From positions 1,178,001 through 1,242,000 of the forward strand of contig JAHNUO010000004.1 in assembly GCA_019787685.1 (NCBI GenBank): a DNA stretch of 64,000 nt, in the 5' to 3' direction. Below, piece after piece: positions 34,448 to 44,653 of this stretch (the first letter of the stretch is position 1; every line of letters starts with the position of its first letter). A program made the position numbers and the translations under genes. The DNA comes from Chiua virens (Eukaryota; Basidiomycota; Agaricomycetes; Boletales; Boletaceae). The notes under the pieces were generated by a model. It searched no databases and was not told the DNA's origin. It was given only the letters and a program-made list of their open reading frames with translations.

Positions 34448-35910
34448 ATGGCGTCGGTCATTGGGCTTGTCAAGCGTGTCAAGAATGCGTCCAACCCACC
34501 AGCAGTCACAGGCAACGGTACTCCACTGAAATTCGGCATCTTGGGAGCTGCCAAAATTGCCCCTCCAGCTCTCATTTCACCTGCCAAGAACCACCCTGAA
34601 ACCGAGGTGTATGCGGTGGCCGCCCGCGATATCCGCAAAGCAGAGGACTTTGCAAAGAAATATGGAATCAAGAAATGGTATGGAGGTCAACGTGGTTACC
34701 AAGGTATCATTTACGTGGTCAATTGCAGCAGGCCTCATTGGCTGATATATGTCATGCACAACTTCGAAAGACTTGCTCGATGACCCTGAGATCAACGTGA
34801 TTTACAACCCGGTACAGAATCTCCTCCCAAGTCTCGTATCCAGAACTCGAAATACTGATCTGCCCTTGTCCCAGCTCCCAAATGGATTGCATTACGAGTG
34901 GACGATGAAGGCACTCGCTGCCGGAAAGCATGTTTTGGTTGAGAAGCCAAGTGGTGACGTCGCGGAAGAAACCCGGCGCATGTTTGAGTTTGCAAACCAG
35001 AAGGGGCTTGTGCTCTTGGAGGCGTTTCATTACAAGCAAGTTATGCAAACCCCACTCTGACCCGAAGCTGACTTCTACTCAGGTTCCACCCCGCTATGCA
35101 ACGCGTCAAAGAAATCATTGACAGCGGAGAGTTGGGGACTCTGAAGGAAATCCATGCTGCCCTTTGCATTCCTCAAGGTATCGTTGGTCAGGATGATATC
35201 CGCATGAACTACGACATCGGAGGTGGCGCGCTGATGGACTGTGGATGCAAGTATCATTTCCCTCTCGTGTGTTTGGTGTCTGATATCCGAGCAATAGGTT
35301 ACACGCTCAGTTGTGTCCGTTATTTGGCAAAAAGCGATCCGACCGCTGTAGTTACTGCATCTGCCGTCAAATTTCCTAAGGATTCCCGCATAGACACCGC
35401 TACTTCTGCCGAGTTGCTATTCCCTCCTTCGAATCCTGGAGGGGAACCCGTCAAGGCCACGATCAAATGCGATTTGTCGGCTAACCAGTTCGGTTTCCTT
35501 CCTCGGTGGTCCGACTTATATGTACTCGCGGAATGTGAACGGGGATCAGTTAAATTATTCAACTTCCCGATGCCTACGATATTCCACACTATCACAGTGT
35601 CCCCCACTGGAGGGAAGACGCGGACAGAGAAAGCGTACAAATTTCCCCCGAGTTCCGGATTCAAAGGAGAGGACTGGTGGACGACATACAGGTATCAACT
35701 TGAAGCCTTTGTTGATCGGGTCAAAGGCCGAACGCCAACTTCTTGGATGTCCGCTGAGGACTCGATCGCGAACATGGAGTGGATCGAGAAAATATACGAT
35801 GCGGTACGCTTCCCTTACTTCCGTGCACGCGATTCCTGACGGGAAACCTTGCGTAGACTGGATTGGGACCTCGTCCACAGTCTACTTTCGAATTTCCCAC
35901 CACTGCATGA
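34448..35910 (+). CDS. Gfo/Idh/MocA-family NAD(P)-dependent oxidoreductase (dimeric dihydrodiol dehydrogenase/D-xylose dehydrogenase type)
   Basis: The start at 34448 gives MASVIGLVKRVKNASNPPAV, then the Rossmann strand and loop PLKFGILGAAKIAPPALISP and AVAARDIRKAEDFAKKYGIK. Exon 2 contains LPNGLHYEWTMKALAAGKHV and LVEKPSGD, with the EKP motif that holds the active-site lysine. Exon 3 gives LLEAFHYK|FHPAMQRVKEIIDSG and the substrate-domain region (DDIRMNYDIGGGALMDCGC). The large fourth exon covers the beta-sheet domain to EDSIANMEWIEKIYDA. A GTACGC intron then leads to TGLGPRPQSTFEFPTTA and TGA 35910. These enzymes oxidise sugars or dihydrodiols; the actual substrate is not predictable. The donor after GGQRGYQ (about 34703) is inferred. 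Confidence 0.85.
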
Positions 35911-36138
35911 AGGGCAAGTTTCACTGGCAGATACTTTCCTAGGACTCGATGTGAACAAGTATGGATCCCTCTTCGAATATGCGTATCATGGACTTTGAAT
36001 ATATTTTGATAATGTACATATGTGTGAAATATGGTCCCGCGAAAGAGAAGCCTTCGAAGCAGTGCGCGACCCGGAGTCCGGTGACACCAACTTGAACGTT
36101 TGAACCGCGAGTTCGCGACTGACCACACACCATACGCC

Positions 36139-36758
36139 ATGACATCGAGCGACGCAGGTGCCCAGAATCAACCTCCAGCAAACGGCGAGCCCTCCGAAAG
36201 TTCACGACGAGCCATCTACAAAACGGAGACCACCGGCGACTTTTGGCAAGACGCATGGATCGCCTTCAAGGTGCGCTTTCCCGTCCTCAGACTCGAGAAC
36301 AGCGACCTAACCCAACTCTGAAAGCCAGCGAATATCCATCGTCGATGATTTCCAGCGACTCGGAGAGATCCCATGTGCGCGAAACAGCCTGCTGAGCGGG
36401 ATTGCCAGCGGCGCGGGCGTCGGGGTCATTCGCGCGATGAGCACCGGTAAGGGGACCTCGTTCTGTCGTCGACGTGGTGGTACACAGAGCTCACTGTTTT
36501 TACAGGTCCGTTTGTCGCCTCTAATTGGGCAGTTGGCACGTTCATGGTCATTTCCCTCGGAACTTGGTATGTGTCGTTTTCGATCGACCAACATAGCTAA
36601 AACGTCAATGTTTTTCCCTTGTTCGTTCCAGGACGGTTTGCCAGAAGAACATGGAGGCGGAACGTCGAAGACTGGCGAGGGTGGTGGAGGAGATGCCCAA
36701 GCGATTCGTCAAGCAGAAAGAAACAAAGGATAGCGTTTCCGAAAGGGCCAAGGATTGA
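36139..36758 (+). CDS. COX20: Cytochrome c oxidase assembly chaperone COX20
   Basis: COX20 is an inner-membrane chaperone that guides Cox2 maturation. The start at 36139 gives MTSSDAGAQNQPPANGEPSE and TTGDFWQDAWIAFK. An intron ending ...AGCCAG joins to RISIVDDFQRLGEIPCARNS, LLSGIASGAGVGVIRAMSTG, the first membrane-helix region with the conserved PCARNSLL core. Next comes PFVASNWAVGTFMVISLGTW, the second helix, then TVCQKNMEAERRRLARVVEE and MPKRFVKQKETKDSVSERAK, ending D-stop at 36758. Three short introns (about 36271-36325, 36450-36509, 36567-36632) give continuous phase. Length of about 130 residues and two helices match the family. Confidence 0.9.
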
Positions 36759-36936
36759 TGGGTATCTCATACATCATATGGTCACAAACTCGTCGTGCTG
36801 AGGTCCTCACGCTACGCTCTGGGCCATCCATAATGATCTATCTGACGAGCCGCAGCTGCGTTTGTTCTATCTACGACAGCGCGTATCACCAAATGACTGC
36901 ATTCTTGTCCCAATTCTCCACCAAAAGAGAGTCGTC

Positions 36937-37605
36937 CTATACGTGCATGAGGACCGTGTTTCGCGTGACATTGGAAGATGGAATGACCTTGAATCTGTTG
37001 GCAAACGTGTTGAATCCTCCCTGGAGAACATACACTTGCTGATTCTTGTACTCGTCCGCTTCCTGGAGTAACCGCCTGCCGTTGTAGATCTGCGCCACCC
37101 AAATGCATCAGCTGGATCGCATAAACGCCGTGAGGATGGCTGGAAGGAAATGCTCACCAGAGCAGCGTTAGGTCCACTGTACACCCATCGAGTTAGTGTC
37201 GTTGGGGATGATGATGTGGGGTCAAGAAACAGTAGACAGTCCCGCACCGTTCTTGACTAAACTTGCAATGAAAAATGACCTCGGGTACGTCTTTGGTCTT
37301 GCTGATAAGCTCGTCGACGCCAGCTTGGAATTTCTGTGAAGGGAGATTGTATGATCCTTTTATGTTTCCTCCCTTCCAGTCACTATCGCGGACATCGACG
37401 ACGAGATAATCTACACAAGTAGAAGTCAACTTGAAGCTTGACGAGCGGCAAGTGGTGCCGACACGCACCTTGCCATGGTTTCTTGTCACTCTTGATGATG
37501 TCCGCCAAGTCCTACCGGTATTCGATATTGGAAATCAGGACCCTTGACAGAAAAAATGAGTAGTCGTACAGCGCTGGTGATACGTGGTATACTGCGAGGG
37601 TCCAT
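36937..37605 (-). CDS. Cdc25-like rhodanese-domain phosphatase (Ibp1/Ych1-type, arsenate-reductase-related)
   Basis: The start at 37605 gives MDPRSIPRITSA, joined by an intron to DLADIIKSDKKPWQ and then DYLVVDVRDSDWKGGNIKGS, the rhodanese core with its VVDVRD motif. The catalytic loop reads EVIFHCKFSQER|GPNAAL, i.e. H-C-x5-R as in Cdc25-type phosphatases. The last exon, IYNGRRLLQEADEYKNQQVY, VLQGGFNTFANRF, ends at TAG 36937. About 150 residues is typical. An in-frame ATG upstream (frame MLRHFCTHASK before MDPRS) could add a short basic leader. It is convergent with COX20 (stops 178 bp apart) and head-to-tail with the Scm3-like gene (120 bp). Confidence 0.85.
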
Positions 37606-37724
37606 AATCGTCGTTACCTTGGATGCGTGAGTGCAAAAGTGTCTTAGCATGGTGGGAATCAAAACCTGCAACAAAAACTTGGCATTTCAATACATAATCT
37701 CTAGGATACTACGTAGATGTGTTG

Positions 37725-39762
37725 CTATCGACGACTGAGTGACCTGCCCCGTGGTGTATCAAGTTTCTTGCGATTGGGTGGACCGGGCGTCCGTCCTCTG
37801 GCAACTTCGTGCGACGGACTTGTTCGACCTTCTAATCGCACTTCCTCCCTGTCGAGCCTGAACGACACTCGTCTTCCCCGGGATCTACTTCGTCCTCGAC
37901 TTCGAGCGCGTTGATCTTCGATAGGAGGAGGAGACACCGAGGATCGAACTGGGGAAGACGAAGTGAGCCCGGATCGAGATATACTCGATGATGGGGTGTG
38001 GTAAGGGCGGGGAGGGTGGTGAACGGGGGTGCTGTATGTAGTATGCGGAGGAGGTTGCCACGGTTGACTGGAGTTAGGCGTATATGGAGAGTAGGAAGGC
38101 ATCGTAACGGATAGGAGATAAGAAAGGTGGTGCATCGCTTGTGCTAGCAGGTAGTGTGCTTGCTGAGCTTGCGTGGGATCCAGAGGCGGTGGTGGGTGAC
38201 CAGAGTGTGGTGTAGCTGGTAACCCTTGGTTGGGGGACGAGAAAATAGACAGTGTTGGCTCCGCTGTATGAAAGTTTGACGATACCAAGCTTAGACATGC
38301 GAACCGATGGAGTAGATGAATGCCCACCTGGGGACTGTGCCAATTGATCGCCGCTTGTCGAAGAGGACGCGATACGTTTTCGCTTTCGACCTCGAGAGAC
38401 CACTCCGTGTGGCTTGGCTATCCTTTCTGGATGGTTGTCTTCTACCGAGGGCGAAACTTCCTTTCCTTTGCCCTTGTGCATTGGGAAAGTATGACTGACC
38501 ACCTCTTGGTCCGACTTCTCATCTTCAGAAATCGGGGTGTCCAGCTTTTTCGAGAGAGACATTTGCCTCTTCTGAGTGAGGATAACTTCGGGTTTCCGAA
38601 GCACAAGAGGCGAGCGAGGGCGATTCTCCGACTTGGATGTTGCCTCATCTGTTGATCGTTTTCGAGAGTGGGAACGTGCCCGAGACTTGGATCTTCCACG
38701 TTCGCTGTCCGGGGGAGACCGAAGCAATTGCTGAGTCTCTTTTTTAGGTTGTGGAACGGGTATGGGTGACGCTCGAGCAAAACTAGGGGGGTGCTTGAGT
38801 AAGGCTTCAAATTCGTCATCAGAGTCCGTCTCTGCGTCTGTGAGCTCGATGATCTCCTGTGCCACCTCCAGTACGTCCTGCTCGGATTCGTCGCGCGCAA
38901 CTGGGTAAACCGCGGTAGATTCGTCGTGTGTCCAGGCAGCGAGCTCGTCCTCGGACTCATCGTTCGACAGCTGAACGCAAGTAGAAGGACGTGTAGGCGT
39001 GGCGTCCACGTCACCCTCTTGGGGATTTTCTGCACTCGGTGCCTCCTGAGCTCGTTCCGCACTGACAGCCTCCTTTTGCTGCGCTCGCTCCCTAAGTACT
39101 TTCCTCAAGGCGGCCAGCCGTTCCGGAGACATCTCGTCCTCGTCCTCTTCGTCCACCCTCCTCTGCTTTTCCGCCTCCAAAAACTCTCTGAGATCTTCCG
39201 CGTCGGTGGTGGCCGAAAGAGGTGGCACCCCACGCAAGAGCTCCGTCTTCGAGATAGGAGCGTCGTCGTCTGTAACGGTCTCGCTAGGAGGGAGCGCACC
39301 GAGTTCCCCATCATCGTCATCCTGTTCACTATCCTCCTGGTCCTGATCCGCGTCCGGGTAATCTTGTTCTCCATCTGGTTGTCCAAAGTGACCAATGTGA
39401 TAGTCCCTGGATGCACCCTTAACCACGCCACGGTCCTTTATGATGGCGCCGCTGTAGAGATCAACGATGTCGTCTTCGTCGAGCCGTTTGTTGTACCGCT
39501 CGGCGAGTTGAGCCCAAACGTTGAGAACGCGGAGGGTGGATGCTCTGCGAGCTGAATTAACCTCCGCAGAGGACGTGGATTCATTCGAGGTGGATGGAGT
39601 GGCGGATATGGACGAAGACGGCGTGCTTCTGTGACGAGGTCGCTTTGTGGATGGACGGTCGGGGGGTCCGACAGAGGGGGATGCGGAGGGTGTCAACAGC
39701 GCTCTTTTGGGCTCGGTAGAGAAACGAATATTGGACGTGGCATTTGGTAGCATTGAGGGCAT
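37725..39762 (-). CDS. Scm3/HJURP-like protein candidate (CENP-A chaperone type), long disordered tail
   Basis: ATG at 39762 gives MPSMLPNATSNIRFSTEPKR; the TTG seven codons upstream is not a likely start. After a Ser/Pro-rich leader comes STLRVLNVWAQLAERYNKRL, DEDDIVDLYSGAIIKDRGVV, a tryptophan helix followed by a D-D-I/E-x-D-L-x-(T/S)G-x-I-x-x-(D/N)RG block. I recall this pattern from fungal Scm3 domains that bind the Cse4/CENP-A-H4 pair. The rest is acidic (EDSEQDDDDGELGALPP, ETDSDDEFEALLKHPPS) and SR/KR-rich. One intron (GTGGGC...ATACAG, about 38265-38325) joins the long exon to a proline-rich final exon ending LSRR at 37725. Family placement is inference; an unrelated nuclear protein remains possible. 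Confidence 0.55.
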
Positions 39763-40186
39763 CGTTGAAGTCGTCGTACGCAACGAGAAAGCTCCTGCAC
39801 TCGCGGGAACAAGTAGTTGTCGCGTTGATCAACAGACGCGTCCAAGTTGGTGTTGCTAAAATTGGCACCACAATCATTGAAGTGGGTCAACGCCATTGTA
39901 AACACAAATTCTGACACGTCATATCATGCGTCATTTTTGGTACTATGGTACATTCTGAATCTACCACGTATTAATGGGGCCGTCTCTCACAACGGCAAGA
40001 AAGATTTAGTACAAAATGAGGCGGTTGATACAAAGAAAAACACCGCCGACACAACTCCAAGTCATTAGTACGGGAATTCGTGTCAAGTAACAGGTATGAA
40101 AGTATGAAAGAAACATCTGCAGCAATCCAGAGGTGAGTACTTGGTTGGTGATCAGTGGACCTACTCTTACTCACTAGTGAGCACAT
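39763..40186. other. Intergenic stretch between Scm3-like and zinc-finger genes
   Basis: No gene is supported. The stretch holds the upstream region of the Scm3-like gene and the 3' flank of the C2H2 gene, both minus strand. Confidence 0.4.
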
Positions 40187-41345
40187 CTAATTTTCATCTT
40201 CGCAGATGCTGGCGAACGCGGCAAAGTTGCCTACGCAGCGGATATGTTCATTGTCAAGATGACGCTTGAGCGCATCGCGCCTGCTGAACTCCTTGCGACA
40301 ACCTCCAATCATCTCCTCGCCTTCCCACATATAGGACTCTGCGTTCCCCGGGATGCTGTAGTTCTCCGTATCCTTGACAGGAACCCCGCAGCAGACCCAT
40401 TGTGCAGGACGTCGGAGACGCGTGTGAGTACGAATATGGCGTTTGAGATCCGGCGTGCGGTGGTTGCGCTGCACCCACTTGCAATAGGGACAGGCCCATT
40501 GGTTATTCTTCGTTGCCGCGGAATGCGGTCATACCCGGGGTAGCCTGGACATTGCGGGGCTGTGGAGAATGGCGAGGTCGCTTGCGTGGACCGCTCTCAG
40601 CACCCCGCTTCTGCGACGAGGAAACATTGGTGCTGGGGGCAAGACGAACGGAACTGCGACGTTTCCTCGCGCCAAAGGCGGGCGACGGAACATACTCGTC
40701 CTCGGATGCATCACCATCACTCTCTGCATAGCCATCTTCGTCGATGACTGCAGGTGAAGAACGCCGCGCAGACGACTTTCGAGTGGTGCGAGTAGTGGGA
40801 TAGTATGCGATAGAAGGGCTCCGCACAGGCGACGCGTCAGATCCAGCCAACGGAGGAGAGGATCTCCAGGGAGAAGGAGACCTTTCTTGGATGGATGGGA
40901 CTTCCGGGGGATCAGAAGGCTCCGTCACAGCAGAGTCGTCGTTGGATTGGCTACTGGCCTGTCAGACGCGTCGAACAAAGAACAAGTATGGAGCAACGAA
41001 CAAAATCAAAGGCAAAGGTGGAGAGGGATCACAATCAGTGCAAGCCAAGTCGAGCTCGAGAGGCTCGGGATCGACGTCAGAGTCAGAATTGAGACTGAAA
41101 TAGCCGTCGCTAGATTCACTGTCGGAAGCATGATCGGACAAGGAGGAACCGGAAGAAATGGAAGAAATGGGAGAAGCAGAAGATATGGTGGACAAAGTGG
41201 GAGGAGGAGCAGAGACGTATTGGTCATCTGACTTGTCGTCTGGACTGTACTGAGCGAGCCAGGCCAAGTCGTCGTCATCGTCCTGAGCTCTGAGCTTCTC
41301 GTAGAGCTGTGCCATGGACTGGCGACGATAGAGGGAGGAGGCCAT
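40187..41345 (-). CDS. C2H2 zinc-finger protein
   Basis: The start at 41345 gives MASSLYRRQSMAQLYEKLRA, QDDDDDLAWLAQYSPDD, then Ser-rich and acidic sequence. After a short intron (about 40950-41000, donor uncertain) comes a Pro/Ser/Arg-rich region (PSIQERSPSPWRSSPPLAGS). A second short intron near 40505-40550 leads to the fingers. Finger 1 is WACPYCKWVQRNHRTPDLKR, HIRTH (C-x2-C-x14-H-x3-H). A Cys-containing WVCCGVPVKDTENYSIP segment follows, then finger 2, GGCRKEFSRRDALKRHLDNE H (C-x12-H-x4-H). The end is IRCVGNFAAFASICEDEN. The C-terminal paired fingers with an intervening WVC-G-P segment recur in basidiomycete regulators of unknown target. Both intron donors are non-consensus, so exon junctions are approximate. 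Confidence 0.7.
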
Positions 41346-41640
41346 GGTGGTAGAGATTAGGGAGATGAAAGGGGAGGGCATGGAATATATAGATTCTGAG
41401 ATCAGAGTGACATTCTTTCATGTCTTTGAGCCCGCGCTGGTTGCCGACCTCGTTTTTTGTTCTTTGTGGTAACTCCGACCGTCGTACCCTCGACACTTGT
41501 CACATCGAGGCTGCCTACCCGTGAGAAATGTGACTCTGTAAAGTGATCGCTTACCAAAGATTACTTCATTTGCACAGCCATAGCCATCCAAGCCCGAGTC
41601 ACGCCATTCATATTCATCCATCTACATACATCAAGTTGAT

Positions 41641-42187
41641 TCACCGTGCTCGCCGCGACCGTATCAACTTGCCATCTTGCACGCGCGGCCCACGTCTGCC
41701 AACCCGCCAATCAGTACAGTCACCGTTCGAACAACCCCTCAACTCACCCTCGTATCTTCTTCTTTGGCCGTGGCTCGTGTGCAAACTTTTCCACCGGTAT
41801 ACGTTGCCTGTACTTCTCCATGCACCAGAGAACGTATCTGTAATGAATGAGATAACCGTGGTACATTCGCAGCCTTGCGCCTTGCACCTGCCTTCGATCC
41901 TTCACGGCGACACCTGCCTTTTTCAGGTCATGTCCCGAAGTATGCCAGAATGAGTCCCAACTATCTATGGATATCTTGGTATCGGACGCTCTTCCAATTG
42001 CGCTCAGAAACGCCTGCGGAGTTGTGATATCACCTACGAGGTTTTCTCCGTCAGCTACTCGTAGGCGCATTCTACGGCGGAAGCTACCTTGCGGTGATGG
42101 TGCAGGTCTGAGGGCAGCTTTATTTTGAAAGGACCTCGTAAACGTTTGGGCGGCACGCCGGAGCGAGGACTGCAGTAGAAGCGACAT
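41641..42187 (-). CDS. Mitochondrial small-subunit ribosomal protein mS41 (Fyv4, IGR motif)
   Basis: The start at 42187 gives MSLLLQSSLRRAAQTFTRSF, a mitochondrial presequence. The IGR-motif domain follows in a new exon: TPQAFLSAIGRASDTKISID, SWDSFWHTSGHDLKKAGVAV, KDRR|YVLWCMEKYRQRIPVE. The join RR|Y requires a 54-nt GC-AG intron (41838-41891). A GTGAGT intron after KKKIRG leads to RGPRVQDGKLIRSRRAR and TGA 41641. That basic tail agrees with the ending I recall for this family, so the stop at 41744 in the unspliced frame is not used. It sits 120 bp downstream of Mon1 on the same strand. Confidence 0.85.
41838..41891 (-). other. GC-AG intron in the mS41 gene (54 nt)
   Basis: On the minus strand, CGAAG|GCAGGT...ATTACAG|ATACG joins VKDRR to YVLWCMEKYRQ, the normal continuous family sequence. 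Nearby GT dinucleotides would give either the wrong phase or an intron of only 27 nt. The unspliced frame inserts QVQGARLRMYHGYLIH, which has no family counterpart. Confidence 0.6.
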
Positions 42188-42306
42188 TGTAACAAACACT
42201 CTCCAAGTCGGTGAACTGAACTGAAAATTCTGCTCCAATATATCACGTGACCACCATTTTATTATCCAAGTACGTATTGAACATGTTCCAGTGTGATGCA
42301 GGGTAC

Positions 42307-44598
42307 TCAGAATACTGGTGCATCTCGCAAAAACAACTTTCCTTCCTCCTTTTTGACCCACCGAGTCACTGAATTCGCAGCATTGATCACTGCTGTCTTG
42401 GGTAGTCTCGGCGACAGAACAATGTAGAGTTCAAATGGTTGTGTTATCTAGAAACTCCGTTCAAGCGAGGTCAGCTACTGAAACTGAAAGACTGACCCAG
42501 CCCATCACAATCTCTCTCTTCGTCCGAATGTACTGTAGCTTGAGTGGTCCGCTTTGGCCGGACTTGGCATGGATGGCATCGTATATAATCCCATACAGGG
42601 TGATAATCCTGTCAAGCGACGTCAGCAGATTGACGTGTGATATCCCTCTGCGCACTACCTCCTCCTTTCTTCTATTTCCTCGTATGGATCCTCGAAAACC
42701 GGAAACGTAACTTGAACATGTGGTCTGGACTTGTAGACAAAGTGTCGCAAGCCTGGTATACCAAGTTGAGACACAGTGTAGTGTGCTCTCCCAGATTTGA
42801 TCGCGTCACATATCGAATCGAGGAGACCGCTCCCATTCAATTTCTGCATGGCATCATGATCTCGATTCAGAAAAGCGGCAAGTCAATCACGAACTTCGGC
42901 GACAATATCACACCACTCTCGAACTGTCTCAAAGTCCCCCCCTCCGCTAATACATACGAGACCGATGCCTGCGTCTAGTTGACCTGCTTGCTGCGGGGCA
43001 TTCGTTACGCGTCCCTGGACGTCCAAGCTGCTAGCGTCAATGTTTGAGGTACCCATCTCATTCGATTCTGGTTTGCGTAAAAATGCTACATAGGCATTCA
43101 CGAACCCTGCGGGATTGAACTTTGGGAGGCACACAGGGATCCATGATGCTGCTGCAGGCGAATTAAATATCGAAGGAGAATGAATAGTGTTGACGATGAT
43201 GTGAATGTCTGGCAAGGGAGCTCGTAAATCAAAGGACACGAGAGATCAAAAGACGCAAACCTGTAGGATGTATGGAGTGTTTTCTTGGCCGCACGAGAGT
43301 AATTACACGCCCATGAGCAACGAGAATAATGTAAAGGGTATCCTAATAGCACCTGAGCGTCGAAGCTCCGTATGTCGTTCATTCATACCTTCATTTTCGT
43401 CATGGGCACCAGCGCGTCAGCAACTCGGGATCTCAGACTTGGATCAAGTTGCAGACAATGCAATGAAGATGTCGCCATGGCAAGGTCAAATTCTAACCGC
43501 TTGAGGAGGGTGAAAAGGAAAGGTTCTGTGCCTGTAAAGCGAATTGGCATTCGAACTTGTGAGATGAAACCAGAAATTGGAACCATTTAACAATCGGCGC
43601 AGGTCAAAGTTTGTCCGTCGTTCAAATATCCGTCGTAGCTGCGAAGCTGTGACGATGCTCAATATTTGCAGATGTAGATATTCTAGATGAGATCGAGCCT
43701 TGCTTTGATCAGCTCGGTCAGGTGCCGAAACACCACAAAACCTCGACCATCACACTCACCACTGACTCTGGTTCACCCCATGTGGATGCGCACACATAGT
43801 AAATTGGTGATCGAAGCAAGAATGTGATTCTCAGAGGGCCAGCATTGATGCACCGTATTTTGTCCCCGTCGTCGATGAACACAGAGATCAGGGCCTGAAT
43901 GATACCCATGGTAGAAGAGAGTTCATCTCACTCCCCGACCCGCTGATCGTATATAAGAAGGTTTCGTTCACATGGCACAATACTTCGGATGTGGAACATA
44001 CCCAATGAAGACAGGTTTTCCAGCGTCTGTCAAAACGAAATACTCTCTGGGTTTGAATGGCCCGCACGGACCGCCTTGAGATGACATCAGAGGTTAGGGC
44101 GATAACAGGCTGAATGACAGACCGAAGGTGGTTGGACTCTCAGCGACGACAGGACGCCGTGGATTTGCGCGACTGGGGAGCTAACCCGCGTTTAAACACG
44201 GATATATCTGATAGGAGTAGTAACGCACCTGTGGCTTCCTTCTTGCTGAGAGTACGCCGCAGCTGATCCCGCAGAGTCTTCCTGGACTGCTCGTCGGCGA
44301 TATCACCTATCTGGCCAACAGCAGTGGATTCTTCGTTGACTGTTGTTTCTACCTCTGCATCGACATCGTGCACCAGAATCCCATCACTTATATCAAGATT
44401 AATTACTGACGATGCGGAGCTCTCGAGTTCAGTGGTTGGCTGGATGGGGGGTGAGGTAGAACCATGGGGTTGGAATGCGGGTAGAGACGGAGTATGTCTT
44501 GGTGCGGGGGGTATTACAAGACGAGAGGGAGACCTTGGAAGAGGAGTACCGCTCCTGGAGGGAGTCGATGAATGTAGTGTATCACTCATGTCCTCCAT
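42307..44598 (-). CDS. MON1: Vacuolar fusion protein Mon1
   Basis: Mon1 with Ccz1 forms the GEF for Rab7/Ypt7 and drives endosome, autophagosome and vacuole fusion. ATG at 44598 (or the in-frame ATG at 44589) gives MEDMSDTLHSSTPSRSGTPL and a disordered leader of about 120 residues ending RDQLRRTLSKKEA. Longin-type exons follow: EYFVLTDAGKPVFI-like sequence (about 43980-44060), MGIIQALISVFIDDGDKIRC, INAGPLRITFLLRSPIYYVC, RRIFERRTNFDLRRLLNG and RSRVADALVPMTKMKDMLYI. Next come IHIIVNTIHSP, SWIPVCLPKFNPAGFVNAYV (a strong Mon1 signature), LGIPGLRHFVYKSRPHVQVT and GPLKLQYIRTKREIVMGW. The end is KEEGKLFLRDAPVF at 42307. About nine introns. Guanine deaminase ends only 56 bp upstream. Confidence 0.9.
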
Positions 44599-44653
44599 AA
44601 CTACTCCCTAATTCGGTTACACCTCAATGCTCTTGCCATACATTCACAAACAA

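Noticed and set aside
37725..39762. Acidic/SR-rich protein as a simple splicing SR protein
   Set aside because: There is no RRM, and the only structured block looks Scm3-like; low complexity alone does not make an SR factor.
41744..41746. In-frame stop as the end of mS41
   Set aside because: A GTGAGT intron overlaps it, and the next exon supplies the RGPRVQDGK tail expected for the family.
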